Origin: an uncultured Eubacteriales bacterium
GTDB taxonomy: Bacteria; Bacillota; Clostridia; Christensenellales; Aristaeellaceae
Assembly (NCBI GenBank): GCA_902801765.1
Contig: CADCJO010000009.1
Span: 1-53,017, forward strand
Length of the DNA: 53,017 nt
Direction of reading: 5' to 3'
The notes beneath the pieces are model-generated. The model made no database searches and was not told where the DNA came from. It saw nothing but the letters and a program-made list of their open reading frames with translations. Shown piece after piece: positions 27,005 to 36,585 of this stretch (the first letter of the stretch is position 1; each line of letters opens with the position of its first letter). The translations under genes were made by a program, and so were the position numbers.

Positions 27005-27067
27005 TTCCTTTTTGGAAAGAGACCTTCCCGAAGTGGATTTGATGGGAAGGGGTGATTCTGATATAAA
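27005..27067 (+). promoter_or_regulatory. Regulated promoter 3 (TTCC-N5-GGAA box) of the MATE operon
   Basis: Box TTCCTTTTTGGAA at 27005-27017 (centre 27011), TTGATG at 27039-27044, a 17-nt spacer, TATAAA at 27062-27067. The box centre is again 28 nt from the -35. It drives the MATE, alpha/beta hydrolase and DAPG hydrolase 2 genes. Confidence 0.8.
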
Positions 27068-27118
27068 GGAAACAGAACAGCATCGTTTATCCAACCTCAA
27101 CGGAATGGAGTGAATACA

Positions 27119-28486
27119 ATGGCAAGACCAATGAGCGAAGAAAAGAAACAGCGCATGCTCACCGAAAAAATGAGCACCCTGATCCCGGCCATGGCGGTGC
27201 CCACCATCGTGGCCCAGCTGATCACCACCATCTATAACCTGGTGGACACCTACTTCGTCAGCACCCTGGGCACCAATGCCACCGCCGCCGTGGGCGTAAA
27301 TGCTTCCCTGGAGCGGGCCATCACCCTGATCGGCTCCCTGATTGGCGCTGGTGCGTCCAGTTATATTTCCCGGCTGTTAGGCGCGAAGCGGGATGAGGAC
27401 GCCCACCGGGTGCTGTCCACTTCCTTTTTTACCGGGGTTGGTCTGGGGGCACTGCTGCTGATTTTCGGCAAGCTGTTTATCCGGCCGGTGGTCACCTTCT
27501 TAGGCGCGACGCCGGAATGCGTGGAATACTCCATGCAGTACGCCAATTATGTGTTGTACGCCGCGCCGTTCATGGTGGGCAGCTTCATCCTGAATATGTG
27601 CCTGCGCAGCGAGGGTAGCGCCACCTTCTCCATGATCGGCATCGGCATCGGCGGGGTGCTGAACTGCTTCCTGGACCCCCTGTTCATTTACACCTTCGAT
27701 CTGGGCGTGGCAGGCGCGTCCATGGCCACCGCCATTTCCAAATTCGTCTCCTTCTGCATCCTGCTCTGGCCCTACATCCAGAAAAAGAGCTCTGTGCGGC
27801 TGGCAATCAGCAAAATCAAGTTTGTGGCTGAGGACGTAAAGAGTGTGCTGTCCATCGGCTCCACTTCCTTCTTCCGCTCGGCAGGCGCGGTGGTCTGCTC
27901 CACCCTGATCAACCGCATCGGCGGCAGCTATTCCACCTCCGCCCTGGCGGCGCTGTCCATATCCAATCGCGTGATGGAATTCCCCTTCGCCATCATCCTG
28001 GGCTTCGGCCAGGGCTATCAGCCGGTGGTGGGTTTCAACTGGGGTGCCAAGGTGTGGGAACGGGTGAAAAAGAGCCTGGACTTCGCCTTGAAAGTATCGG
28101 TCATCGGCGGCATTGTCATCGGCGGCCTCCTGATCATCTTTGCCAATCCCGTGGTGCACATCTTCAACAAGCAGGCGGATGCGGAGGTGCTGCGCATCGG
28201 CGTGTACTGCATCCGTGTACAGTCGGCGCTGCTGTTCGCTCATGCCATGAACTCCATCATCAATATGTTCTATGCGGGCATTGGCAAAGCCAAATGGGCG
28301 ATGCTTATGAGCACGGCCCGGCAGGGGTATCTATTTATTCCCTTGGTGTTCATCCTGCCGCCCCTGTTCGGTACCTACGGCGTGGCCTCCGTTCAGGCTG
28401 CGGCTGACCTGATCTCCCTGGCCATTTCCATTCCTCTGATGCTGAAAGCCTACAGAATGATCAAAGAAGCGGCGGAGGTGGGGTAA
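27119..28486 (+). CDS. MATE-family multidrug/metabolite exporter
   Basis: 455 residues with twelve predicted helices in two bundles. Family features include the N-terminal PTIVAQLITTIYNLVDTYFV and the internal repeat signature LNCFLDPLFIY and GYQPVVGFNWGAK. MATE proteins export cationic or aromatic compounds using Na+ or H+ gradients. ATG 27119 is chosen over GTG 27110 because GGAG lies 8 nt before it. It is first in an operon with an alpha/beta hydrolase (1-nt stop-start overlap) and DAPG hydrolase 2, so it may export a product or a toxic substrate of that pathway. It is the full-length paralogue of the remnant at 20827-21792. Confidence 0.92.
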   Translation: MARPMSEEKKQRMLTEKMSTLIPAMAVPTIVAQLITTIYNLVDTYFVSTLGTNATAAVGVNASLERAITLIGSLIGAGASSYISRLLGAKRDEDAHRVLSTSFFTGVGLGALLLIFGKLFIRPVVTFLGATPECVEYSMQYANYVLYAAPFMVGSFILNMCLRSEGSATFSMIGIGIGGVLNCFLDPLFIYTFDLGVAGASMATAISKFVSFCILLWPYIQKKSSVRLAISKIKFVAEDVKSVLSIGSTSFFRSAGAVVCSTLINRIGGSYSTSALAALSISNRVMEFPFAIILGFGQGYQPVVGFNWGAKVWERVKKSLDFALKVSVIGGIVIGGLLIIFANPVVHIFNKQADAEVLRIGVYCIRVQSALLFAHAMNSIINMFYAGIGKAKWAMLMSTARQGYLFIPLVFILPPLFGTYGVASVQAAADLISLAISIPLMLKAYRMIKEAAEVG

Positions 28487-29769
28487 TGGAAAAGCGGGCT
28501 GCAAAAGAAACGTATTCCATTCTGGAAACCTTCGTGCGTCTGGGCAGGCGGGTGCCGGGGGTGCTGTACGAGCCGGAAGGACTGGCGGACAAAGCCGTGC
28601 CCGCCGTGCTGGTGATGCACTCCGACGAGGATTACCTCACCTGCCCCACCGGCGCGGAAATGGCGAAACGCGGATACCGCGTGCTGTGCGCCAATGTAAT
28701 GACCAAAGAGGGCATGTTCTTTTCTCTGCCGGATAAAATGGGGGCCGTAAAGGCCGCAGTGGAATTCCTCAGAAACAAAGCAAATGTGGGAAAAATCTAC
28801 CTCATGGGTCACAGCGGCGGGGCCACCCTGATGACGGCTTATCAGGCCATCGCCGAAAACGGGCCGCGGATTTTTCAGGGCCCCCATTACATCCTCCCCT
28901 ATCCAGACAGTGAACCGCTGCTCCCGGCGGACGGGCTGATCCTGCCCGACGCCAACTGGGGAAACGCCGTGATGCAGCTGTTCAGCCTGGACCCCGCGGT
29001 AAAGGACGAGGACAGCGGCATGAAGCTGGACGCGGAATATAACCTGTTTGAGGAAAAGAACGGCTTTTCGGAAGCGGGCTCCCATTTCTCCGACGCCTTT
29101 ATTGCCCGTTTCCTGAAAAAACAGGGCCAGCGGAACAACCAGATCTTGTCCCATGCCAAGGAGCGCTGGAAGCTGATCAAAGCTGGCAAGGGCCTGTACA
29201 GCGATGACGAGCCGCTCACCATTCCCGGCGCTAATCAGGGCTTCTTCAACAACAAGCTCTATGCCCAGGACGTTCGCCTCATGTCCCACACCAGGGAGCC
29301 GCAAATGCTCGTTCACGCCGACGGCTCCGTCACCAAGGAAATCGTATATTCCCTGCGGGGGCCGGAAAATCCCCGCTCCATGACTCATTCTCTGGCCGAG
29401 GGCGGGCGCGTCATGACGGTGTACAACTATCTGTCCTCCTACGCCGTCAAGACCACCGAGGATTACGGCTACGGCGAGGATGGCGTAACAGGCATCGACT
29501 GGCATTCCACCTGGAACAGCCCTGTGGGCAATGTGGAATATATCCGGGTGCCTACCCTGATTTTAGGCATGACGGCGGGCTGGGAGTACCTGGCCAGCGA
29601 AACCATTTACCAGCATGCCGCCGCCCCCAGCAAGGAGCTGGCCTTTATTGAAGGTGCGAATCACAAGTTCAATCCCGAGCACGCCCGGGAAACCTTCCCC
29701 GGCCAGTTCGGCGACACCATGAAAACCCTGCACGACTACATGGCGGAATGGATCGAAAGCCAGGCGTAA
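28486..29769 (+). CDS. Alpha/beta hydrolase
   Basis: 427 residues, no signal peptide, so cytoplasmic. The nucleophile elbow GHSGG has Ser110, the C-terminal catalytic His is likely 393 in EGANHKF, and an acid is probably in the preceding strand-loop. The N-terminus VPGVLYEPEG and AVLVMHSDEDYL is typical of hydrolases that act on small esters or amides. The long middle insertion (about 125-330) should form a cap that sets specificity. The start codon shares an A with the MATE stop (TAATG), indicating translational coupling. The substrate is unknown; by context it may deacylate the compound handled by the DAPG hydrolases. Confidence 0.85.
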   Translation: MEKRAAKETYSILETFVRLGRRVPGVLYEPEGLADKAVPAVLVMHSDEDYLTCPTGAEMAKRGYRVLCANVMTKEGMFFSLPDKMGAVKAAVEFLRNKANVGKIYLMGHSGGATLMTAYQAIAENGPRIFQGPHYILPYPDSEPLLPADGLILPDANWGNAVMQLFSLDPAVKDEDSGMKLDAEYNLFEEKNGFSEAGSHFSDAFIARFLKKQGQRNNQILSHAKERWKLIKAGKGLYSDDEPLTIPGANQGFFNNKLYAQDVRLMSHTREPQMLVHADGSVTKEIVYSLRGPENPRSMTHSLAEGGRVMTVYNYLSSYAVKTTEDYGYGEDGVTGIDWHSTWNSPVGNVEYIRVPTLILGMTAGWEYLASETIYQHAAAPSKELAFIEGANHKFNPEHARETFPGQFGDTMKTLHDYMAEWIESQA

Positions 29770-29789
29770 ACGAAGAAGGAGGAAGCATC

Positions 29790-30668
29790 ATGTCATTTGG
29801 TTTTGTGGAAAAGGAAATCCTGGATACCAAGGACCCCAGCATCGTGAAGATCCGGCAGAAGCTGTACCCTGAAGAAGAAAAAATGCCCCTGGCCAAATAC
29901 TTTTACAACTACCCGCTGCACTATCCCAGCCCCATCGAAATGCAGCTGATCCAGAAGCCCATGAACGTGGAGGACGCCATCCGCCCTGAAAACTTCACAG
30001 ATCTCCTCAAGCCCTACGGCTACGACAAGGTGGAGCTGGGCTACTGCATGTTTGAGGACGGCTCCGGCTACGTGGCCACCTACCGGGTGCGCCCGCCCCA
30101 CATTACGTCCGAAATGGAAAGATGGTACCGCAACTGGCGCAACCTGAAATCCAAATCCATGGTGGGCGGCCACGGCAACCTGCGGTACAAGATCTGGAAC
30201 TACGCCGATCATTACGACCACTATTACGTGAACTGGGAAAACGGCGAGGACGGCATCCACACCACTGAGAGCCTGGACATGGGCCAGGGGGAGCGCATGT
30301 ACGACACCATCCGCCACCAGTTCGACGTGCGGGATTTCGGCGTGACGGAAGAGCACCTGCACAAAATGAAGGAAGCGGGCTGCCAGTTCACCGGCAAGGG
30401 CTCCTATGAGACCTTCGACGAACCCGGCACCCATCTTTGCCTGGCCTACTCCCGGCCCTGCCCCTTGGGCGGCATCGAAACCCGCTCCCGCGAATGGATC
30501 GGCTGGCGGCCCGTCAAAGGCAAGCTGGTGCGCGATTACAGCACTAAGGTCAGCGAGGAATACCTGAAAACCGTGGTGATCCACACCCTGGTGGAATGGG
30601 AGCACCTGTATACCTTCCTGCCCGACCTGTACGCGGAATACAAGGATCAGCCCATGGACGCCGACTGA
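29790..30668 (+). CDS. DAPG/phloretin hydrolase family protein 2
   Basis: 292 residues, paralogue of the protein at 23362-24207, clearly alike though divergent. Conserved landmarks are GNLRYKIWNYADHYDH (129-144, candidate metal His 141/144), TTESLDMG (Glu160), SRPCPLGG (221-228) and IHTLVEWEHL (HxxxE, His265/Glu269). LPDLYAEYKDQ closes both proteins. AGGAGG precedes ATG 29790. It is third in the operon after MATE and the alpha/beta hydrolase, 20 nt downstream. Two copies under one type of promoter suggest related but distinct substrates, for example two acyl-phloroglucinol or chalcone-like compounds; this is inference. Confidence 0.75.
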   Translation: MSFGFVEKEILDTKDPSIVKIRQKLYPEEEKMPLAKYFYNYPLHYPSPIEMQLIQKPMNVEDAIRPENFTDLLKPYGYDKVELGYCMFEDGSGYVATYRVRPPHITSEMERWYRNWRNLKSKSMVGGHGNLRYKIWNYADHYDHYYVNWENGEDGIHTTESLDMGQGERMYDTIRHQFDVRDFGVTEEHLHKMKEAGCQFTGKGSYETFDEPGTHLCLAYSRPCPLGGIETRSREWIGWRPVKGKLVRDYSTKVSEEYLKTVVIHTLVEWEHLYTFLPDLYAEYKDQPMDAD

Positions 30669-30731
30669 TTCCATTCCGGAAAGAAACGGAAAACAATCAG
30701 AATTGATCCATGTGGTATTCGGAAATAAAAT
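30669..30731 (+). promoter_or_regulatory. Regulated promoter 4 (TTCC-N5-GGAA box) of the binding-protein gene
   Basis: Box TTCCATTCCGGAA at 30669-30681, directly after the DAPG hydrolase 2 stop codon (centre 30675). TTGATC at 30703-30708, a 17-nt spacer, TAAAAT at 30726-30731. The 28-nt centre-to--35 distance is exactly preserved. Confidence 0.75.
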
Positions 30732-30821
30732 AGCATCAGAATCCCAAACGCGGATTGACAGTCTTTCCGGAACGTAATAGGAGAGGCTTTGATCAATAAA
30801 AAGCAAAAGGAGAAGAAGAAC

Positions 30822-32405
30822 ATGAAGAACGGAAAGTACATCGCGCTGCTGCTGGCGCTGGTCATGATGATGTCCTGCCTCAGCATTCCCGCCCTGGCTG
30901 AATACCAGGCCGAGTCCGTGGTGATCGCCGCGGACGACGACTCCTTCAACGTGGCCCCTTGGAGCAACTCCCAGGGTGAAGTTTCCAACTACCTGCAATA
31001 CATCATCTGGACCCACCTGGCTACCCGTCCCTTCACCGGCGCCATGATCGGCGCGGGCATGGAGCTGGTCGCCGCCAAGGAAATCACCCGGGTGGACGAC
31101 CTGACCTGGCATATCGTGCTGAACGACGTGACCGACTCCAAGGGCAACGTGATCACCGCCAACGACGTGAAGTTCAGCTTCGACAAGAACTATGAATTAG
31201 GCTACTACGCCTATGTAAACAACTTCTATGACAGCATCGAAGTCATCAACGACAAGGAACTGAACTTCAAGACCAAGACCGCAGACGAGGGCGGCTTTGA
31301 ATCCGCCGTCATCAACACCGCCATTTGCAGCCAGGCCTGGTATGAGAGCGCTTCCGAGGACGAGCTGCTCAACAATCCCGCCTGCACCGGCGCTTACTAT
31401 GTGACCAACGTGCAGAACGGACATTCCGTTACCGTCACCGCCCGGGAAGACTACTGGAAGAGCGAGGGCCTGGCCACCACCGAAAAGCAGAACGTGAAGA
31501 CCATCCAGATCCTGTGCATGAGCGAAGACGACGCCCGCTCCATCGCCCTGGAAAACGGCGAAGTGGACTACGCCCAGGTGAGCTACATCGCCTACGACCG
31601 CATCTTCCGCAATGACAGCAACTACAACGTGTTCGAGATCCCCAAGTTCATGAACGCCATCCTGATCTTCAACTGTGATCCTTCCTCCGTCTGCTCCGAT
31701 CCCAACGTGCGCAAGGCCATCTCCTATGCCCTGGATATTGACCAGGTGTTCCTGCTGGGCCAGGGCAACGATTCCTATGAGCTGCACCATGACATCTGCC
31801 CCGATGTGACTCCCGACTATGTGTCCGCCTGGAACGATGAAGACTATTACACCCGCGATCTGGCCAAGTCCGCCGAATATCTGGCTGCCGCCGGTTACAA
31901 GCCGGGCGAGCTGCAGCTCAAGTTCATCGTTCGCGCCCAGGCTCCTCAGCAGCCCTATGTGGTCATGCAACAGCAGCTGGCCGAAGCGGGCATCGTGATG
32001 AACATCATCCCCTATGACCGCGCCGTGTTCAACACCTACTATGCCGACAACACCGCCTGGGACTTCGCCGAAAGCGGCTCTGAGGTCACCGACTTCACCG
32101 CCAATTTCTGGAGCCGTATGTTCAACGAAGAAATCTACGGCGAAAAGGGCTCTGAAAACAACATCCACGACGCCAAGCTCCAGGAGCTGCTCAAGGCCGC
32201 CCTGGCCACCCGCTCCCCCGAGGACATGGACGCCTTCCATCAGTACTACACCTATGAACAGTGCTACGCCATCGGCATGTACAACGAAGTGAACTACTTC
32301 ATCGCCCGCAAGGGTCTGGTGGACATTGCCAAAGGCACCGACAACGCCACCCTGCAGGCCATGACCTTCACCAGCGACTACAAGCCCGTGCCGCTTCAGA
32401 AGTAA
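30822..32405 (+). CDS. dppA: Peptide-type ABC transporter substrate-binding protein (DppA/OppA family)
   Basis: 527 residues with a signal peptide (basic start MKNGKYIALLLALVMMMS, then a PALA-EYQ site). A lipobox-like MMSC is present but non-ideal, so anchoring is uncertain. The mature part is of the SBP family 5 fold: ITRVDDLTWHIVLNDV, DVKFSFDKN, and DPNVRKAISYALDID. Such proteins bind peptides, nickel chelates or other small solutes. ATG 30822 follows AAAGGAG. Its own box-containing promoter and its place before dppBCDF make it the receptor of the transporter and probably the uptake side of the DAPG-hydrolase module. The first, decayed cluster has no binding protein. Confidence 0.92.
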   Translation: MKNGKYIALLLALVMMMSCLSIPALAEYQAESVVIAADDDSFNVAPWSNSQGEVSNYLQYIIWTHLATRPFTGAMIGAGMELVAAKEITRVDDLTWHIVLNDVTDSKGNVITANDVKFSFDKNYELGYYAYVNNFYDSIEVINDKELNFKTKTADEGGFESAVINTAICSQAWYESASEDELLNNPACTGAYYVTNVQNGHSVTVTAREDYWKSEGLATTEKQNVKTIQILCMSEDDARSIALENGEVDYAQVSYIAYDRIFRNDSNYNVFEIPKFMNAILIFNCDPSSVCSDPNVRKAISYALDIDQVFLLGQGNDSYELHHDICPDVTPDYVSAWNDEDYYTRDLAKSAEYLAAAGYKPGELQLKFIVRAQAPQQPYVVMQQQLAEAGIVMNIIPYDRAVFNTYYADNTAWDFAESGSEVTDFTANFWSRMFNEEIYGEKGSENNIHDAKLQELLKAALATRSPEDMDAFHQYYTYEQCYAIGMYNEVNYFIARKGLVDIAKGTDNATLQAMTFTSDYKPVPLQK

Positions 32406-32429
32406 TCTTTCACAAATCGCCTTTACGGC

Positions 32430-32717
32430 AAGCTGCTGTCGCATTCCCCTGCGGCAGCAGTTTGTCTAAAGGGCATGCCGCAGGTATATGTTCTAACCTG
32501 AAAATGATCCCTTAGGAAAGTATGAAAGGGCCCGCAGGCCCGTTCATCAACAATCCGCAGGCGGCGGCGTGTACGTCGCCGAGGAGCAAATAAAATTTGC
32601 TTCCTCTATCAATTTCCGGACGTGAAATGAGCGTTTGCGGCTCCAAAGCCGCAAATGCCATTTCACAGGAAATTGATGCCCCGAATGAAAGCGGAATCCT
32701 GATTCCGATTTCATTCG
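32430..32717 (+). other. Six consecutive hairpins between dppA and dppB
   Basis: The 338-nt gap holds no gene but six dyads in a row: 32430-32463 (CTGCTG/CAGCAG type), 32523-32546 (GGGCC-CGCA-GGCCC), 32563-32580 (GGCGGCGT/ACGTCGCC), 32581-32606 (GCAAAT/ATTTGC), 32608-32677 (70 nt, outer arms ATCAATTTCC/GGAAATTGAT and inner GCGGCT/AGCCGC), and 32682-32717 (CGAATGAAA/TTTCATTCG). No long T-run follows, so they probably protect or process the binding-protein mRNA and lower permease expression rather than terminate fully. Confidence 0.75.
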
Positions 32718-32743
32718 ATCATAGTTAGAAAGGATACAGTGAG

Positions 32744-33748
32744 ATGGGACGATACGTTCTCAAAAGGCTTCTCATCCTCATCCCGACGCTGATTGCCGTG
32801 ACCATCATCGTGTTCACGCTGATGAACTTCGTTCCGGGCGACCCGGTGATGATCGCTCTGGGCGCGGGCACCCACACGCCGGCTGAGATCGAAGCAAAAA
32901 GAATCGCCATGGGGCTGGACAGGCCCTTCCTGGTGCGGCTGGCGGAATACCTGAAAGGCGTGTTCCTGCATTTCAATTTTGGCACCAGTCTGATTGACGG
33001 CACCAGCATCCAATATCAGCTGATCACCCGCTTTCCCAACACGCTGAAAATCGCCATTTACAGCATCATTTTTACCGTGGTGATCGGCATTCCCCTGGGC
33101 GTGTTCTGCGCCCAGCACGCCAATTCCGTGGGCGACCGCATCGCCCTGGTGGTCACCCTGGTGCTGGACTCCATGCCCTCCTTCTGGCTGGCGCTGCTGC
33201 TGATGCTGCTCTTTGCCCTGCAGCTGCACTGGCTGCCGTCCACGGGCAGCGGGTCGTTCAAATACTTTATCCTGCCCACCCTGGCCAACTCACTGGGCGG
33301 CCTGGCGGGCTTTACCCGGCAGGTGCGCGCCAGTATGCTGGAGGTGACCCGGTCCGACTTCGTGACCACCGCCCGCTCCAAGGGCATTTCGGAGCGTAAG
33401 GTGATTTACGGCCACGCCCTGCCCAACGCCCTGATCCCCATCCTGACGCTGGTGGGCATGCGCTTTGGCGGTATGCTGGGCGGCGCGACGGTGATCGAAG
33501 TGATTTTCTCCATTCCCGGCATCGGCCAGCTGCTGGTGAACGGCATCAACAACCGCGATTCCACAGTGGTCACCGGCGGCATTGTGTTCATCGCCCTGAC
33601 CTTCTCCCTGATCATGCTGCTCACCGATCTGGCTTACGCCCTGGTCGATCCGCGGATTAAGGCCCAGTACACCACGAAAAAGAAGAAATCCGGAGAGGAG
33701 GACAGGCACCATCATGGCGGCCGCCATGGGGAGGCTGAAGCAACATGA
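32744..33748 (+). CDS. dppB: Peptide-type ABC permease DppB
   Basis: 334 residues. Typical DppB/OppB start MGRYVLKRLLILIPTLIAVT, periplasmic-side loop, then the permease core with MLEVTRSDFVTTARSKGISE (the EAA-type coupling region) and EVIFSIPGIGQLLVNGI, ending VDPRIKAQY. The last 20 residues are an odd His/Glu/Gly-rich tail that overlaps dppC by 4 nt (ATGA). Full length compared with the truncated copy at 18405-18687. It forms the channel with DppC. Confidence 0.94.
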   Translation: MGRYVLKRLLILIPTLIAVTIIVFTLMNFVPGDPVMIALGAGTHTPAEIEAKRIAMGLDRPFLVRLAEYLKGVFLHFNFGTSLIDGTSIQYQLITRFPNTLKIAIYSIIFTVVIGIPLGVFCAQHANSVGDRIALVVTLVLDSMPSFWLALLLMLLFALQLHWLPSTGSGSFKYFILPTLANSLGGLAGFTRQVRASMLEVTRSDFVTTARSKGISERKVIYGHALPNALIPILTLVGMRFGGMLGGATVIEVIFSIPGIGQLLVNGINNRDSTVVTGGIVFIALTFSLIMLLTDLAYALVDPRIKAQYTTKKKKSGEEDRHHHGGRHGEAEAT

Positions 33749-34620
33749 AAACGAAGAAAACGGACATAAGCAGCTTAAAACCGGGTTCGCTGAGATATGT
33801 ATGGCGGAAGCTGCTGAAAAACAAATCCGCCGTGTTCGGCCTGCTGGTTATCGCCCTGCTGATGATTCTCTCCCTGCTCTCTCCGTTCATCTGCCGCTAC
33901 GATTACCGCAGCATGGACGCCCTGCACACCTACGCCACCCCCACCGCCGACCATCTGCTGGGCACCGATGAATTGGGACGCGACATTCTTTCCCGGGTGC
34001 TCTACGGCGCGCGCTACACCTTCATCATCGGCATCCTGTCCACCGCCATCGCTGCGGTGCTGGGCATCGCCATGGGCGCTGCCGCTGGGTATTTTGGCGG
34101 CAAGGTGGACAGCATCCTGATGCGCTTCCTGGACATCTTCCAGTCCTTCCCCATGCTGATCCTGGCCATGGCCTTCTGCGCCGTGTTCGGCACGGGCATT
34201 GACAAGTGCATCTTGGCCCTGGGCATTTCAAACATCTCCGGCTTTGCCCGCCTGATGCGCGCCAACATCCTGCGCATCCGCAACATGGAATATGTGGAGG
34301 CCGCCACCTCCATCGGCTGCCCCACCCGCAGGATCATCACCTCCCACGTGATCCCCAACGCCATCTCTCCCATCATCGTGGAAATCGCCATGGGCATTAG
34401 CCGGAACGGTCTGGCCTCCTCGTCGCTGAGCTTCCTGGGCCTGGGCGTTCAGCAGCCCACCCCCGAATGGGGCGCGATGCTGTCCTCCGCCCGCAGCTAC
34501 ATTCGCTATTATCCCCACATGGCCATCATCCCCGGCATTTTCATCCTGATCACCGTGCTCAGCTTCAACCTGATCGGCGACGCCGTGCGCGATATTCTGG
34601 ATCCGACGCTGAAAGAGTGA
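33745..34620 (+). CDS. dppC: Peptide-type ABC permease DppC
   Basis: 291 residues. N-terminal [20 protein letters not shown] helix, [20 protein letters not shown] (DppC signature), then [21 protein letters not shown] coupling loop and [14 protein letters not shown] end. Starts on the ATGA overlap with dppB. Paralogue of 18680-19594 but not nearly identical, so the two copies separated some time ago or were acquired independently. Confidence 0.94.
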   Translation: MKTKKTDISSLKPGSLRYVWRKLLKNKSAVFGLLVIALLMILSLLSPFICRYDYRSMDALHTYATPTADHLLGTDELGRDILSRVLYGARYTFIIGILSTAIAAVLGIAMGAAAGYFGGKVDSILMRFLDIFQSFPMLILAMAFCAVFGTGIDKCILALGISNISGFARLMRANILRIRNMEYVEAATSIGCPTRRIITSHVIPNAISPIIVEIAMGISRNGLASSSLSFLGLGVQQPTPEWGAMLSSARSYIRYYPHMAIIPGIFILITVLSFNLIGDAVRDILDPTLKE

Positions 34621-34630
34621 GGAAACGAAC

Positions 34631-35626
34631 ATGAGCGAAAAGACGAAAAACAGCGCGTTCTTTTCCATCCGGGATTTGAACGTGCAATACAAATCCGGCG
34701 AGCAGACGGTGTATGCCGTCAACGGCGTTTCCTTCGACCTGAAGGCGGGCGAAACCCTGGGTTTGGTGGGCGAAACCGGCGCGGGCAAAACCACCATCGC
34801 CAAATCCATCCTGCGCATCCTGCCGGAGCACGCGGTCAAGCGCATGGACGGCGAGGTGCTTTACGAGGGCCAGGATATCTTCAAGATGAACGATACCGAG
34901 CTTCGCAAGATCCGCGGCCATCAGATCTCCATGATCTTTCAGGACCCCATGACCGCCCTGAACCCGGTCAAGCGCGTGAACGAGCAGATCGCTGAGGGCT
35001 ACATCCAGCACCACAACTGCTCCAAGGCCGAGGCCGAACGCCGGGCCGAGGAAATGCTGGAGCTGGTGGGTATCAGCGCCGACCGGGCCGGGGAATATCC
35101 CCACCAGTTTTCCGGCGGCATGAAGCAGCGCGTGGTCATCGCCATGGCGCTGGCCTGTTCCCCCAAGCTGCTCATTGCCGATGAGCCCACCACCGCCCTG
35201 GACGTGACCATCCAGGCCCAGGTGCTGGATCTGATCAAGCGCCTGCGGGACGAGCTGGGCACCTCCATGATTCTCATCACCCACGACCTGGGCGTGGTGG
35301 CCGGCATCTGCGATAAGGTGGCTGTCATTTACGCGGGCCGCATCATCGAAAGCGGCACGAAGGCCGACGTGTTCAAGCATCCCACCCACCCCTACACCAT
35401 CGGCCTGTTCGGCGCGCTGCCTGACCTGAAAAAGGACGTGGAACGGCTGTCGCCCATCGAGGGCCTGCCGCCGGACCCCACCCAGGTGACGGAGGGCTGC
35501 GCTTTCTATCCCCGCTGCGCCCACCGGTGCGACAAATGCAAGCAATATCAATACGAGCCCACGCAGCTATCGGATACCCACGCCATCCTCTGCTGCAATC
35601 CTGTGAAGGAGGGAGCCGGAGCATGA
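34631..35626 (+). CDS. dppD: Peptide-type ABC ATPase DppD
   Basis: 331 residues. Walker [10 protein letters not shown]-loop [11 protein letters not shown], signature SGGMKQR, Walker [12 protein letters not shown], and the Cys-containing C-terminal extension ([12 protein letters not shown]). It powers the transporter together with DppF. It overlaps dppF by 4 nt (ATGA). Closely parallel to the first-cluster copy, including the N-terminal context [10 protein letters not shown]. Confidence 0.94.
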   Translation: MSEKTKNSAFFSIRDLNVQYKSGEQTVYAVNGVSFDLKAGETLGLVGETGAGKTTIAKSILRILPEHAVKRMDGEVLYEGQDIFKMNDTELRKIRGHQISMIFQDPMTALNPVKRVNEQIAEGYIQHHNCSKAEAERRAEEMLELVGISADRAGEYPHQFSGGMKQRVVIAMALACSPKLLIADEPTTALDVTIQAQVLDLIKRLRDELGTSMILITHDLGVVAGICDKVAVIYAGRIIESGTKADVFKHPTHPYTIGLFGALPDLKKDVERLSPIEGLPPDPTQVTEGCAFYPRCAHRCDKCKQYQYEPTQLSDTHAILCCNPVKEGAGA

Positions 35627-36579
35627 GCAATCTTCTGGAAATCGAACACCTGAAAAAATACTTTAAATCCGCCCGGGGCACCGTGCACGCGGTGGACGAT
35701 GTGACGCTGACCATCGAGCAGGGAAAAACCGTGGGCCTGGTTGGGGAATCTGGCTGCGGCAAATCCACTCTGGGACGCACCATCGTGCACTTGCAGGAAA
35801 GCACCGACGGCGTGATGCGCTTCGCCGGGAAGGACGTGACCCATCTCAATAAAAAGGAAATGCTGGAATTCCGCAAGAACGCCCAGATCATTTTTCAGGA
35901 CCCCTATTCCTCCCTGGACCCCCGCCAGACCGTGCAGGATATCATCCGGGAGCCCATGAAGCTGCTCACCGATTATTCCAAATCGGAAATAGAACAAAAG
36001 AGCGAAGAATTGATGGACATCGTGGGCATCGAAAAGCGGCTGCGCCTGTCCTATCCCCATGAACTGGATGGCGGCCGCCGCCAGCGCGTGGGCATCGCCC
36101 GGGCCTTGGCCCTGAACCCCAAGTTCGTGGTGTGCGACGAGCCGGTATCCTCCCTGGACGTGAGCATCCAGGCCCAGATTCTGAACCTGCTCATGGATTT
36201 GCAGGATCAGTACGGGCTGACCTACCTGTTCATCACCCACGATATGTCTGTGGTACGCCACATTTCCGATTACATCTGCGTCATGTACCTGGGCCAGATG
36301 ATCGAAAAGACGGATAAAAAGAGCCTGTTCGACAAGCCCCTGCATCCCTACACGAAGGCCCTGCTGTCCGCCATCCCCACCATCGACATCGACGCCCAGC
36401 CCGAACGCATCCAGCTCAAGGGCGAAATCAATTCGCCCATCGACCCGGAACCCGGTTGCCGTTTCGCCAAGCGCTGCCCCTATGCCAAGCATTGCTGCAA
36501 GGAGCCGGTGCCGCTTCAGGAAGTGGAGCCCGGCCATTTTGTGGCCTGCCATCGGGTGAGGGAAATCAATTCCCTGTGA
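35623..36579 (+). CDS. dppF: Peptide-type ABC ATPase DppF
   Basis: 318 residues from ATG 35623 (AGGAGG upstream; an upstream in-frame ATG falls inside dppD). Walker [11 protein letters not shown]-loop [11 protein letters not shown], Walker [12 protein letters not shown], and C-terminal [14 protein letters not shown]. The signature region reads [12 protein letters not shown], Asp replacing the usual Ser of LSGG, a conservative oddity also seen in some Dpp/Opp ATPases. It is the intact counterpart of the fragment at 20615. Confidence 0.94.
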   Translation: MSNLLEIEHLKKYFKSARGTVHAVDDVTLTIEQGKTVGLVGESGCGKSTLGRTIVHLQESTDGVMRFAGKDVTHLNKKEMLEFRKNAQIIFQDPYSSLDPRQTVQDIIREPMKLLTDYSKSEIEQKSEELMDIVGIEKRLRLSYPHELDGGRRQRVGIARALALNPKFVVCDEPVSSLDVSIQAQILNLLMDLQDQYGLTYLFITHDMSVVRHISDYICVMYLGQMIEKTDKKSLFDKPLHPYTKALLSAIPTIDIDAQPERIQLKGEINSPIDPEPGCRFAKRCPYAKHCCKEPVPLQEVEPGHFVACHRVREINSL

Positions 36580-36585
36580 GGAAGT

